This document shows positions 25,841-35,092 of a stretch of 64,000 nucleotides of DNA, one piece after another. The stretch comes from Oxalicibacterium flavum (GTDB lineage Bacteria; Pseudomonadota; Gammaproteobacteria; Burkholderiales; Burkholderiaceae_D), in the NCBI RefSeq assembly GCF_014635065.1, contig NZ_BMCG01000003.1, forward strand, positions 434,001 to 498,000, in the 5' to 3' direction. A program made the position numbers and the translations under genes. The notes under the pieces were generated by a model. It did no database searches. It saw only the letters and a list, made by a program, of their open reading frames with translations, and was not told the DNA's origin. Numbering within the stretch: the stretch's first letter is position 1; each line of letters opens with the position of its first letter.

Positions 25841-27157
25841 TCAGCTTGTGGCCGAACAGATCTGCGGAAATCGTGCGGCTGGCCGGTAGGGCATGCCGGT
25901 GAAGCGGAAGTCGAGTTCGGGCTCGCGGCCGGAAACGATATCAGCGATCGCGCGGCCCGAGCCGCAGCCCATGGTCCAGCCCAGCGTGCCGTGGCCGGTA
26001 TTGAGGAACAGATTGCCGAACTTCGTCTTGCCGATGTAGGGCACGTTGGACGGCGTCAGCGGCCGCAGGCCGGTCCAGTAGGCGACGTTGTCGTAATCGC
26101 AGGCGCCCGGGAACAGTTCCTGCACGCGACGCGTGATGGCGGCGCAGCGCGTCGGGTTGAGTTCGCGCGTGTAGCCATTGAGTTCGCAGGTGCCGGCCAC
26201 GCGCAGACGATCGCCCAGGCGCGAGAAGACGAGTTTGTAGCCGTCGTCGGTCAGCGACACGCTCGGCGCGGCCGCGCTGTCGATGACCTGGTAGGTCGCC
26301 GAATAGCCCTTGCCCGGATAGATCATGAGGTCGATGCCCAGGGGTTTGAGCAGCGGTTGCGAGAAGCTGCCGGCGGCGACCACGAACGCGTCCGCATGCA
26401 GGGTGCGATGGCGGCCGTCTTCGTCGATGACTTCGACGCCGGTGATTTTGGCATGCTTGCCGCTGCCTTCCGCGATCAGGCGCGTGACGCTGGTGTTGAA
26501 GCGGAATGCCACGCCGGCTTCCGCAGCGTTGGCGGCGAGGCCGGTCGTGAATTTATAGACGTCGCCCGATTCGTCGGATTCGGTGAAGTCGCCGCCGACG
26601 ATCTTGTCGCGGATGCCGGCCAGTGCAGGCTCGATGCTCACGACTTCGTCGGCGCTGATCGAATCGCGCCGGCAGCCGAGTTCGCACATCAGCCTTGCCG
26701 CGGCCAGCGAATCGTCGAACTCTTTCTGATCGGTATAGAAGTGCAGGATGCCGCGCGTCAGGTGGTCGTAATCGATGCCGGTCTCTGCGCGCACCTGCTG
26801 CAGCGTCTGGCGACTGTATTCGGCGATGGAAACGATCTGGCGGATGTTGCCGGCCGTGCGGGCCGGCGTGCATTCGCGCAGGAAGTTGAGGCCCCATTTC
26901 CATTGCAGCCATTCGGGGCGGAAGCGGTAGAGCAGCGGCGCGTCTTCCTTGCCCAGCCATTTGAGAATCTTGCCGGGCGCGGACGGGTTGGCCCATGGTT
27001 CGGCGTGCGAGACGGAAATCTGGCAACCGTTGGCGAAGCTGGTTTCCTGCGCCGCGCCCGGCTGCCGTTCGATGACGGTGACGTCATGCCCGGATTTGTT
27101 CAGGAACCATGCGGACGCGGTGCCGATGATGCCTGCTCCCAGAACGATTACTTTCAT
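25841..27157 (-). CDS. dadA: D-amino acid dehydrogenase
   Basis: The 438-residue flavoprotein begins with the FAD motif VLGAGIIGTASAWFLNKSGHDVTVIE. It ends with the flavin-binding GHGTLGWTMGCGSGRAIADIVSG. It oxidises D-amino acids such as D-alanine to keto acids, feeding electrons to the membrane quinone pool. The ATG at 27157 has a GGAGG ribosome-binding site. It is convergent with the Lrp-type gene, which may regulate it. In many proteobacteria dadA lies with an alanine racemase (dadX); none is here. Confidence 0.9.
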   Translation of the reverse strand: MKVIVLGAGIIGTASAWFLNKSGHDVTVIERQPGAAQETSFANGCQISVSHAEPWANPSAPGKILKWLGKEDAPLLYRFRPEWLQWKWGLNFLRECTPARTAGNIRQIVSIAEYSRQTLQQVRAETGIDYDHLTRGILHFYTDQKEFDDSLAAARLMCELGCRRDSISADEVVSIEPALAGIRDKIVGGDFTESDESGDVYKFTTGLAANAAEAGVAFRFNTSVTRLIAEGSGKHAKITGVEVIDEDGRHRTLHADAFVVAAGSFSQPLLKPLGIDLMIYPGKGYSATYQVIDSAAAPSVSLTDDGYKLVFSRLGDRLRVAGTCELNGYTRELNPTRCAAITRRVQELFPGACDYDNVAYWTGLRPLTPSNVPYIGKTKFGNLFLNTGHGTLGWTMGCGSGRAIADIVSGREPELDFRFTGMPYRPAARFPQICSATS

Positions 27158-27297
27158 GCCGTTTCCTCCAACTGGAATCCTTGCTCACAAGGTGACATTG
27201 TAAAAAGTTATCTCTTTTCTGGGGAATCAACTTGACGTGATTTATTTTTTGATGAACTTCTATATAAGGAATTTTTGTTTTATATGGTAATAAATTC

Positions 27298-27744
27298 TTA
27301 TATTTTTTTGTTTTTTGAAAAATTGAGATGGCGAATCTCCTGTGCGACCGATTCGCGCACCAGTTGTTCGATGCTCAATTGCAGATTGGTGCGGATGGTA
27401 TCCATCGCTTCGTCGAGGCTGGCGTTGATGCTTTCGCGAATCTGCTGTTCGAGCAGCGGGTCGAGGCGGTCGAGCAGCGTGTTCAGGGTGCGTTCGCTGA
27501 TTTTCTGTTCCAGATGCGTCCATTCGCCATCCATCCAGTCGTCGATGGGTGTTGCGCGCACGGGAGGTGCAGCCGGTGGTGGCGTGACTGCCGGCAGAGG
27601 CGGCGAGGGCGATGGCAGCACCGACGACAAGGGCAGTTCCGGGATGTCTTCCGCCGCCGCCATATCTTCCCGAACCTCGGTTTCCGGCGCGGGAATGATT
27701 TCTGTCAGCATCGGAATGCCGGCGTCCTGATCGGGATTGCTCAT
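27298..27744 (-). CDS. hypothetical protein coupled to holC
   Basis: The 148-residue protein has a Pro-rich, flexible N-terminal half (SPSPPLPAVTPPPAAPPV, about residues 45-62). The C-terminal half is a long charged helix with repeated Leu (LNTLLDRLDPLLEQQIRESINASLD). Its ATG overlaps the stop of holC by four bases, so the two are translated together. I do not recognise a named family. The tail may mediate self-association. A coupled gene of this kind next to holC appears common in related genomes; a replication-linked role is inference. Confidence 0.65.
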   Translation of the reverse strand: MSNPDQDAGIPMLTEIIPAPETEVREDMAAAEDIPELPLSSVLPSPSPPLPAVTPPPAAPPVRATPIDDWMDGEWTHLEQKISERTLNTLLDRLDPLLEQQIRESINASLDEAMDTIRTNLQLSIEQLVRESVAQEIRHLNFSKNKKI

Positions 27745-28166
27745 GTGTTGTCCGCCACGAAGTGGGTCAGCGGGTAGCCGCGCTGTTTGTAGTAAGTGTA
27801 GCGCTGGCGGCCGGCATCGCGATCGGTGCCGTCCATCGAGATGATCTCGAACATGCGGGTAAAGCGCGCAAATTGGGCAGGCGGCGTGTCCGACAGATTG
27901 ATCAGAATGTCGTGATGCGGCACTTCCGCCGCCGGATCGGCGGTCAGCAGGATCGGCGTCTGGCTGGCCAGTGCGTCGTCGAGCGCCACATGCGGCAGGA
28001 AGTCATGCTCGGAGAAGGTCCACATCATTTCATCGAGTCGCGTCATTTGGGCACGATCCTGCGTCAGGATCACGATGCGGAAGTCAGCCTTGCGCGCCTT
28101 GCGTGCGAGGCGGCAGGCGTAGGCGATCTTGTCTGGAACGTTGCTGTGAAAATCGATGCGCGTCAT
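27741..28166 (-). CDS. holC: DNA polymerase III subunit chi
   Basis: The 141-residue protein starts MTRIDFHSNVPDKIAYACRLARKARKAD, a typical HolC beginning, and has the FSEHDFLPHV motif (about residues 55-64). Chi links the clamp loader to single-stranded DNA-binding protein at the replisome. The ATG at 28166 was chosen over a longer ORF whose extra 14 residues are not conserved. The gene upstream in most proteobacteria is pepA; here it is a glutaredoxin-like gene, so the usual pair is broken. Confidence 0.88.
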   Translation of the reverse strand: MTRIDFHSNVPDKIAYACRLARKARKADFRIVILTQDRAQMTRLDEMMWTFSEHDFLPHVALDDALASQTPILLTADPAAEVPHHDILINLSDTPPAQFARFTRMFEIISMDGTDRDAGRQRYTYYKQRGYPLTHFVADNT

Positions 28167-28218
28167 GAATGCTGAGTCGGGACGAAGGTCGGTCGGCGGG
28201 AATGTCATCGATTATACG

Positions 28219-28246
28219 AAAGAAGCCGCGACCTACACGCGGCTTT
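28219..28246 (-). terminator. terminator after glutaredoxin-like gene
   Basis: On the minus strand AAGCCGCG / CGCGGCTT pairs around a 7-base loop and is followed by a short T-rich run. It ends the gene at 28296-28910 and separates it from holC. Confidence 0.7.
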
Positions 28247-28295
28247 GTTCACACCAGCTTCCCGCGCGACCGGTATTGCCCGGCCGGTGCGATCC

Positions 28296-28910
28296 CTAGA
28301 ACCGGAAACCGGGCGGCGCGTTGCCCGCGGCTGCCGGAGGGCTGTCGGGGGGGGCTGCTTCCTTGCCGGCTGGTGTGTCAGCTGCAGGCTTGGCGGCAAC
28401 GGGAGCCGGTTGGGGTGCCGCCGGCTGCGGGGCGGGATTGCGGTAATTGCGTGGCAAATGGCTGTTGGACGGATAGCCGGCCGCCGACAGCGCGTGGTTC
28501 CAGCGGTCGTGTTCATAGCCGCTTTCCTTGTTGGCGCCTATCGTGAGAAAGGGCAATTCCTGTGAGCCACCGACCTGCTTGAGGCGGGCGATGTCTTCAT
28601 TGGTCTGCACCGTTCTTTCGGCGAACGGGATGCCGCGTATGTTGAGCGTATTGCGTCCGTCATCGCAGGCCGGGCAGTTCGCCGTGGTGTAGAGCGTGAC
28701 CGGATGCTTGCGTGCGGCTTCAGCGAGTTCGTAGGGGAAAGGCGTCGCAGCGGTGGTGCCGATGGTCTTTTCGACCTTGGTGCCCTTTGTCGGGGGCGGG
28801 GTGTCGCTGTAGGTGATCTTGCCGTCGGGACCGACGGATTTGTAAAGCTGGGCGTGGGCAGTGGCGGAAAACAGCAGGGACAACAACAGCAATGAGGATC
28901 TGTGGTGCAT
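28296..28910 (-). CDS. exported DUF4124/glutaredoxin-like protein
   Basis: The 204-residue precursor has a signal peptide (LLLLSLLFSATAHAQ, cut near residue 21). A DUF4124-type start follows (YKSVGPDGKITYSDTPPP, about 23-40). A glutaredoxin-like domain with a CPAC redox pair (TANCPACDDGRNTL) occupies about residues 70-145. A Pro/Ala-rich tail closes the protein (residues 155-204). The CPAC motif suggests disulfide chemistry in the periplasm. The ATG at 28910 has a strong AAAGGAG ribosome-binding site. The low-complexity tail may be a linker to the cell wall. Confidence 0.82.
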   Translation of the reverse strand: MHHRSSLLLLSLLFSATAHAQLYKSVGPDGKITYSDTPPPTKGTKVEKTIGTTAATPFPYELAEAARKHPVTLYTTANCPACDDGRNTLNIRGIPFAERTVQTNEDIARLKQVGGSQELPFLTIGANKESGYEHDRWNHALSAAGYPSNSHLPRNYRNPAPQPAAPQPAPVAAKPAADTPAGKEAAPPDSPPAAAGNAPPGFRF

Positions 28911-28994
28911 TCCAGGTCTCCTTTGCGCCGAGGAGGCGCCGATTGATGTTGATTTTATTATTTGATGCCGGGATGACATCAATCGGCCGAGTAT

Positions 28995-29030
28995 GCGCCG
29001 CCACCGCCTTTTTGTGAAGCGGTGGCGCGC
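28995..29030. other. hairpin downstream of prlC
   Basis: GCGCCGCCACCGC / GCGGTGGCGCGC can form a stem of at least eight bases around a loop. It lies just after the end of prlC on the minus strand. There is no clear T run, so it may be a weak terminator or mRNA-end structure. Confidence 0.5.
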
Positions 29031-29034
29031 AGTA

Positions 29035-31119
29035 CTAGGCTGCCATGCCGCTGTGGCGCAACAGTGCATCGATCGACGGTTCGCGGCCGCGGAAGGCCTT
29101 GAACGATTCGATCGCCGGGCGCGAGCCGCCCATGGCGAGGATTTCCTGCAGAAAGCGCGCACCGGTATTGCGTGACAGCACGTTGCCTTCGGCCTTGCCG
29201 GCTTCCTCGAAGGCGCCGTATGCGTCGGCCGACAGCACCTCGGCCCACTTGTAGCTGTAGTAGCCGGCTGCATAGCCGCCCGCGAAGATGTGCGAGAACG
29301 AATGCTGGAAGCGGTTGAAGGCCGGCGGCGGCATCACCGAGACTTGCGCGCGCACCTGGTCGAGCACGTCCTGCACGCTTTGCGTGCCGGCCGGATCGAC
29401 GTCGTGGTGGATGTGCATGTCGAACAGCGCGAACTCGACCTGGCGCAGCGTCTGCAGGCCGGACTGGAAGTTCTTGGCGGCGATCATCTTGTCGTAGAGC
29501 GCACGCGGCAGCGGCTGACCGGTTTCGGCATGCGCGGTCATGTTCTGCAGCACGTCCCATTCCCAGCAAAAGTTCTCGAGGAATTGCGACGGCAGTTCGA
29601 CCGCATCCCATTCGACGCCCGAGATACCGGACACGCCGAGCTCATCGACTTGCGTGAGCATGTGGTGCAGGCCGTGGCCGAATTCATGGAACAGCGTGAT
29701 GACTTCGTCGTGCGTGAAATAGGCAGGCTTGAGCTTACCGTTGACCGTCATCGGTTCGGTGAAGTTGCAGGTCAGGTAGGCGACCGGCGTCTGGATGCCG
29801 TCCTTGCCGCTGGTGGTGGCAATGCGGCGGCGGCCGCGTGCGTCGTCCATCCAGGCGCCGCCGCGTTTGCCGTTGCGCGCATACAGATCGAGATAGAACT
29901 GGCCGATCAGCTTGCCGTCCTTTTCGATGCGGAAGAACTTGACGTCCTTGTGCCAGACCGGCGCTCTGTCGGGCTTGATGGCGACCGAGAACAGGGTTTC
30001 GATGGTGCGGAACAGGCCGGCGACCACCTTGTCTTCGGGGAAGTACTGTTTGACTTCCTGCTCGGAGAACGCATAGCGCTGTTCGCGCAGTTTTTCCGAA
30101 ACGTAGGTGGCGTCCCACGCCTGCAGATCGGCGATGCCGAGTTCCCCGGCGGCGAAGTCGCGCAGTTCCTGCAGATCCTTCTCCGCATACGGACGCGCGC
30201 GTTTGGCGAGGTCTTCGAGGAAGGCGATGACTTCGGCCGGCGATTGCGCCATCTTGGGCACCAGCGAGACTTCGGCGTAGTTGGCGTAGCCCAGCAGTTT
30301 TGCTTCCTCGTCGCGCAGCTTGAGAATCTCTACGATGTTCTGCGTGTTGTCCCATTCCGGATGATCGCTTGCCTGATCCGACGCCTTGGTGGCGTTGGCG
30401 CGATAGATCGTTTCGCGCAGCTTGCGGCTGTCCGCGTATTGCAGCACCGGGAAATAGGACGGGAAATGCAGCGTGAACTTGTAGCCGGGCTTGCCATCCT
30501 TTTCGGTAGCGGCGCGCGCGGCCTGCTTGGCGTCGTCGGGCAGGCCGGCGAGTTCGGCTTCGTCCTCGACGAACAGCGCGTAGTCGTTGGTGGCGTCGAG
30601 GATGTTTTCGGAGAACTTGGTCTGCAGCGCCGCCAGTTTTTCCTGGATCTCGGCGAAGCGCGGCTTCTGCTCGTCGCTCAGTTCGGCGCCGCCGAGGCGG
30701 AAGTCGCGCACTGCGTTCTCGATGATCTTCTTGCGCGCGGGCGAATAGCCGGCGTAGTCGGGGCCGAGCTGCAGCGCCTTGTACTTGGTGAACAGCGTCA
30801 GGTTTTGCGACAGCTCGGTCCAGAACTCGGTGATCTTGGGCTGGTTCTCGTTATAGGCGGCGCGCAGTTCTGGCGTATCCACTACCGCGTTCAGATGGCC
30901 GACGATGCCCCAGGCGCGACCCAGCTTTTCGGTCACGTCTTCCAGCGGCTCGACGAAATTTTCCCACGTGACCTGTGCGCTGCGCACTTCGAGCTCCTTG
31001 ACCACATTGCGGCACTCGTCGAGCAGGCCGTCGATGGCGGGGCCGATGTATTCGGGCTTGATCGCCTCGAAGCGCGGCAGGTCGGAAAAGTCGAGCAGGG
31101 GATTCAGGGCAATATTCAT
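29035..31119 (-). CDS. prlC: oligopeptidase A (M3 family)
   Basis: The 694-residue zinc metallopeptidase has the catalytic motif HEFGHGLHHML at about residues 477-487, with a downstream Glu for zinc (GVSGISGVEWDAVELPSQFLENFCWE). The length fits PrlC/OpdA, which degrades signal peptides and other oligopeptides in the cytoplasm. The ATG at 31119 shares a base with the stop codon of folD (TGATG), so it is translated from the same mRNA. The earlier TTG was rejected as less likely. Confidence 0.93.
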   Translation of the reverse strand: MNIALNPLLDFSDLPRFEAIKPEYIGPAIDGLLDECRNVVKELEVRSAQVTWENFVEPLEDVTEKLGRAWGIVGHLNAVVDTPELRAAYNENQPKITEFWTELSQNLTLFTKYKALQLGPDYAGYSPARKKIIENAVRDFRLGGAELSDEQKPRFAEIQEKLAALQTKFSENILDATNDYALFVEDEAELAGLPDDAKQAARAATEKDGKPGYKFTLHFPSYFPVLQYADSRKLRETIYRANATKASDQASDHPEWDNTQNIVEILKLRDEEAKLLGYANYAEVSLVPKMAQSPAEVIAFLEDLAKRARPYAEKDLQELRDFAAGELGIADLQAWDATYVSEKLREQRYAFSEQEVKQYFPEDKVVAGLFRTIETLFSVAIKPDRAPVWHKDVKFFRIEKDGKLIGQFYLDLYARNGKRGGAWMDDARGRRRIATTSGKDGIQTPVAYLTCNFTEPMTVNGKLKPAYFTHDEVITLFHEFGHGLHHMLTQVDELGVSGISGVEWDAVELPSQFLENFCWEWDVLQNMTAHAETGQPLPRALYDKMIAAKNFQSGLQTLRQVEFALFDMHIHHDVDPAGTQSVQDVLDQVRAQVSVMPPPAFNRFQHSFSHIFAGGYAAGYYSYKWAEVLSADAYGAFEEAGKAEGNVLSRNTGARFLQEILAMGGSRPAIESFKAFRGREPSIDALLRHSGMAA

Positions 31120-31967
31120 CAAAGTTCTCTTTCCGCCGCCTCGATCGTATTGACGAGCAGCATGGTGATGGTCATGGGGCCGACGCCGCCGGGGACCGGC
31201 GTGATGTGGCCGGCGACTTCCTTGATCGCGTGGAAATCCACGTCGCCGCAGAGCTTGCCGTTGTCGTCGCGGTTGATGCCGACGTCGATCACGACCGCGC
31301 CCGGCTTGACCATGTCGGCCGTCAGCGTGTTGCGGCGACCGGTGGCGGCCACCACCACGTCGGCCTGACGCGTGTGATAGCCGAGATCCGGCGTTCCGCT
31401 ATGACAGATGGTGACGGTCGCGTTGGCTTGCAAGAGCAGCAGCGCCATCGGCTTGCCGACCGTGTTGCTGCGGCCGATCACGACCGCGTGCTTGCCTTTC
31501 AGGCTGACGCCGGTGCTTTCGATGAGCTTCATGCAGCCGTAGGGCGTGCACGGACGGAAGCCGCCGAGGCCGGTCAGCAGTTCGCCGGCGCTCAATACCG
31601 AATAGCCATCGACGTCCTTGCGCGGCGAGATGGCTTCGATCACCTTGGTCGGATCGATGTGCTTCGGCAGCGGCATTTGCACCAGGATGCCGTGGATCTT
31701 CGAATCGTTGTTCAGATCGGCAATGCGGGTCAACAGGTCGGCTTCGCTGAGTTCGGCATCGTATTTCTCCAGCAGGGAATACAGGCCGTTGTCCTCGCAG
31801 GCCTTGACCTTGTTGCGCACATATACCTGGGATGCCGGGTCCTCGCCGACCAGGATCACCGCCAGGCCGGGCTGCTTGCCCTTGGCGGTCAGAGCGGCGG
31901 CGCGTTTGGCGACGTCGGCGCGGAGTTGTTGGGAAAGCTGATTGCCGTCAATGATTTGTGCGGTCAT
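31119..31967 (-). CDS. folD: methylenetetrahydrofolate dehydrogenase/cyclohydrolase
   Basis: The 282-residue bifunctional enzyme converts 5,10-methylene- to 10-formyl-tetrahydrofolate. The catalytic Lys lies in [17 protein letters not shown] (about residue 56). The NADP-binding [15 protein letters not shown] (about residues 165-179) and [13 protein letters not shown] near the C-terminus are family signatures. It is the first gene of a folD-prlC operon. It is divergent from aceE over about 300 bases. Confidence 0.95.
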   Translation of the reverse strand: MTAQIIDGNQLSQQLRADVAKRAAALTAKGKQPGLAVILVGEDPASQVYVRNKVKACEDNGLYSLLEKYDAELSEADLLTRIADLNNDSKIHGILVQMPLPKHIDPTKVIEAISPRKDVDGYSVLSAGELLTGLGGFRPCTPYGCMKLIESTGVSLKGKHAVVIGRSNTVGKPMALLLLQANATVTICHSGTPDLGYHTRQADVVVAATGRRNTLTADMVKPGAVVIDVGINRDDNGKLCGDVDFHAIKEVAGHITPVPGGVGPMTITMLLVNTIEAAEREL

Positions 31968-32273
31968 GAATGAAATGATGGAAGTTGGAACAGAGGGAAG
32001 AAATGCAAACAGGAGACTGATTATATAGGCGTGCTGTCGCAGGCCTGTTTTTGCGGTCCCTGCATGCTGTTTTGCGGCGCATTGACGTGCAGGCGATTTC
32101 TTCCGGAAAGAGGCGATTAGGTACGTAAATTTCGCATTGTGGAAAATGATATCGCCATTTGGAAATCATAAAAACTGCTGTTAAACTCCGAGCCGTTCGC
32201 ATGACAATGCGCTATCGGTTCTAACATTCGCCCGTTTTTACAAAAGACGGCATCAAAAATCAGGAGACTCATT
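31968..32273. other. folD-aceE divergent intergenic region
   Basis: About 306 bases hold the promoters of folD (minus) and aceE (plus), with no gene. The best aceE promoter is TTGGAA (32159-32164), 16 bases, TTAAAC (32181-32186). No classical PdhR site (AATTGGT-N3-ACCAATT) is visible. AGGAG at 32262-32266 is the aceE ribosome-binding site. Confidence 0.5.
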
Positions 32274-34973
32274 ATGTCAGCCCAGATCGACCAGGTATTG
32301 GCACAAGCCGCCAATGATCCCGACGTCATGGAAACCCAGGAGTGGCTCGATGCCCTCGAATCCGTCATCGAGCACGAGGGACCGGACCGTGCCCACTATC
32401 TGGTGGAGCGCCTGATCGATCTGGCTCGCCGCCGCGGCGCGCAGATTCCGTTTTCGCCGACGACCGCCTACGTCAATACCATCCCGGCCGATCTGGGCGT
32501 CAATTCGCCGGGCAATCTCGAATACGAAGAACGCCTGCGCTCGTGGATGCGCTGGAACGCGATGGCGATGGTGGTCAAGGCCAACCGTGCCGATGGCGAC
32601 CTCGGCGGCCATATCTCCAGCTTCGCCTCGCTGGCCAACATGCTGGGCACCGGCTTCAACCATTTCTGGCACGCCCCGACCGAAGACCACGGCGGCGACC
32701 TGATCTATATCCAGGGCCACTCGTCGCCCGGCGTCTATGCGCGCGCCTTCCTCGAAGGCCGCCTGTCGGAAGAGCAGCTGCTGAATTTCCGCCGCGAAGT
32801 TGACGGCAACGGCCTGTCGTCCTACCCGCATCCGAAACTGATGCCGGACTTCTGGCAGTTCCCGACGGTCTCCATGGGCCTGGGCCCGCTGATGGCGATC
32901 TATCAGGCACGTTTCCTCAAATATCTGCACGCACGTGAAGTCGCCAAGACCGACAACCGCAAGGTCTGGGTCTTCTGCGGCGACGGCGAGATGGACGAAG
33001 TCGAGTCGATGGGCGCGATCGGCGTGGCTGGCCGCGAGAAGCTCGACAACCTCGTGATGGTCGTCAACTGCAACCTGCAACGTCTCGACGGCCCGGTGCG
33101 CGGCAACGGCAAGATCATCCAGGAACTCGAAGGCGAATTCCGCGGCGCCGGCTGGAACGTGGTCAAGGTCATCTGGGGTTCCAACTGGGATCCGCTGCTG
33201 GCCAAGGACAAGGAAGGCATCCTGCAGCGCGTGATGATGGAAACGCTGGACGGCGAATACCAGAACTACAAGGCCAAGGACGGCGCCTACGTGCGCAAGC
33301 ACTTCTTCGGCAAGCATCCGAAGCTGCTGGAAATGGTTTCGCGCATGTCCGACGACGACATCTGGCACCTGCTGCGCGGCGGTCACGATCCGCACAAGAT
33401 CTACGCCGGCTTCAAGGCCGCGCAGGAACACAAGGGTCAGCCGACCGTGCTGCTGGTCAAGACCGTCAAGGGTTACGGCATGGGCAAGTCGGGCGAGGCA
33501 CGCAACACCGCGCACCAGACCAAGAAGCTCGACGACGAAGCCGTGCGCGAAATGCGCGACCGCTTCGCACTGCCGATCGCGGATGAACATTTGCCCGACG
33601 TGCCGTTCTACAAGCCGGCCGACGATGCGCCCGAAATCAAATACCTGCACGAACGCCGCAAGGCGCTCGGCGGCTACCTGCCGCAGCGCCGCACGCAAGC
33701 CGACGAAAAGCTGCCCGTGCCGGAACTGGCGACCTTCAAGGCGATCCTCGATCCGACCGCCGAAGGCCGCGAGATTTCGACCACGCAAGCCTATGTACGC
33801 TTCCTGACCATCCTGCTGCGCGACGCCAACCTCGGCAAGCGCGTGGTGCCGATCTTGGTCGATGAGTCGCGCACCTTCGGCATGGAAGGCCTGTTCCGCC
33901 AGATCGGCATCTACAACCCGGACGGCCAGCTCTACGAGCCGGTCGATAAGGATCAGGTCAGCTACTACCGCGAAGACAAGGCCGGCCAGATCCTGCAAGA
34001 GGGCATCAACGAAGCCGGCGCCATGGCATCGTGGATCGCTGCCGCGACCTCGTACTCGACCAACAACCGCGTGATGGTGCCGTTCTACACCTTCTACTCG
34101 ATGTTCGGCCTGCAGCGCATTGGCGACCTGGCCTGGGCGGCGGGCGACATGCGCGCGCGCGGCTTCCTGCTCGGCGGCACCGCCGGTCGCACCACGCTGA
34201 ACGGCGAAGGCCTGCAGCACGAGGACGGTCACAGCCACATCATGGCTTCGACGATTCCGAACTGCGTCCCCTACGACCCGACCTTCGCGCACGAAATCGC
34301 CGTGATCCTGCAGGATGGTCTGAGGCGCATGGTGCAGAACCAGGAAGACGTGTTCTATTACATCACCGTGATGAACGAGAACTACGCGCAGCCGGGCCTG
34401 AAGGAAGGCCAGGAAGCGAACATCCTCAAGGGTCTTTACCTGTTGCAGGAAGGTCCGAAGAAAGCCAAGCAGCGCGTGCAACTCATGGGCTCCGGCACCA
34501 TCCTGCGCGAAGTCATCGCCGCTGCCGACCTGCTGCGCGACGACTGGGGCATCACGGCCGATATCTGGTCGGCACCGTCGTTCACGCTGCTGGCGCGCGA
34601 CGGCCAGGACGTCGAACGTTGGAACATGCTGAACCCGACCGCCAAGACGCCGCGCGTGGCGCACGTTACCGAATCGCTGCAGGGCACCACCGGCCCGATC
34701 GTGGTGGCGACCGACTACATGCGCACGTACGCCGAACAGGTGCGCGCCTTCATCCCGAAAGGCCGCTCGTACAAGGTGCTGGGTACCGACGGTTTCGGCC
34801 GTTCCGACAGCCGTGCCAAGCTGCGCGAGTTCTTCGAGGTCAACCGCTACTTCGTGACCATCGCAGCGTTGAAGACGCTGGCCGACGAAGGTGCGATCGA
34901 GAAGAGCGTGGTCGCCGATGCCATCAAGAAGTACGGCATCGATCCGAACAAGGCCAACCCGGTCACGCAGTAA
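32274..34973 (+). CDS. aceE: pyruvate dehydrogenase E1 component (homodimeric)
   Basis: The 899-residue E1 is the ThDP-dependent decarboxylase of the pyruvate dehydrogenase complex, joining glycolysis to the TCA cycle. The ThDP/Mg site GDGEMDEVESMG...NCNLQRLDG begins near residue 236. The protein is full length for the homodimeric AceE type. It starts the aceE-aceF-BPH-lpdA operon. A strong hairpin sits between aceE and aceF, and might alter the E1/E2 ratio. Confidence 0.96.
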   Translation: MSAQIDQVLAQAANDPDVMETQEWLDALESVIEHEGPDRAHYLVERLIDLARRRGAQIPFSPTTAYVNTIPADLGVNSPGNLEYEERLRSWMRWNAMAMVVKANRADGDLGGHISSFASLANMLGTGFNHFWHAPTEDHGGDLIYIQGHSSPGVYARAFLEGRLSEEQLLNFRREVDGNGLSSYPHPKLMPDFWQFPTVSMGLGPLMAIYQARFLKYLHAREVAKTDNRKVWVFCGDGEMDEVESMGAIGVAGREKLDNLVMVVNCNLQRLDGPVRGNGKIIQELEGEFRGAGWNVVKVIWGSNWDPLLAKDKEGILQRVMMETLDGEYQNYKAKDGAYVRKHFFGKHPKLLEMVSRMSDDDIWHLLRGGHDPHKIYAGFKAAQEHKGQPTVLLVKTVKGYGMGKSGEARNTAHQTKKLDDEAVREMRDRFALPIADEHLPDVPFYKPADDAPEIKYLHERRKALGGYLPQRRTQADEKLPVPELATFKAILDPTAEGREISTTQAYVRFLTILLRDANLGKRVVPILVDESRTFGMEGLFRQIGIYNPDGQLYEPVDKDQVSYYREDKAGQILQEGINEAGAMASWIAAATSYSTNNRVMVPFYTFYSMFGLQRIGDLAWAAGDMRARGFLLGGTAGRTTLNGEGLQHEDGHSHIMASTIPNCVPYDPTFAHEIAVILQDGLRRMVQNQEDVFYYITVMNENYAQPGLKEGQEANILKGLYLLQEGPKKAKQRVQLMGSGTILREVIAAADLLRDDWGITADIWSAPSFTLLARDGQDVERWNMLNPTAKTPRVAHVTESLQGTTGPIVVATDYMRTYAEQVRAFIPKGRSYKVLGTDGFGRSDSRAKLREFFEVNRYFVTIAALKTLADEGAIEKSVVADAIKKYGIDPNKANPVTQ

Positions 34974-35009
34974 CTCCAGAAAAACATTTTCCGTCGCCGG
35001 ATGCATGAC

Positions 35010-35041
35010 GACGGGCAGGGTGCATGCAGCACCCGCCCGTC
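35010..35041 (+). other. intercistronic hairpin between aceE and aceF
   Basis: GACGGGCAGGGTGC / GCACCCGCCCGTC pairs around ATGCA with one bulge, a very stable stem. There is no T run, so it is more likely an mRNA stabilising or processing structure than a terminator. Confidence 0.65.
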
Positions 35042-35092
35042 GAGCCCAGGCGCACAACATGTAAACGAGCGGCAAACGAGCGGAGATAAAAG

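Noticed and set aside
29290-31368. A 692-codon plus-strand open frame opposite prlC
   Set aside because: Antisense shadow of prlC with no motif and biased composition; the prlC frame has the full M3 peptidase signature.
32277-35075. A 932-codon minus-strand open frame opposite aceE
   Set aside because: It is a shadow of the GC-rich aceE reading frame. It lacks recognisable motifs, and its His/Val/Asp-rich composition is typical of antisense ORFs.
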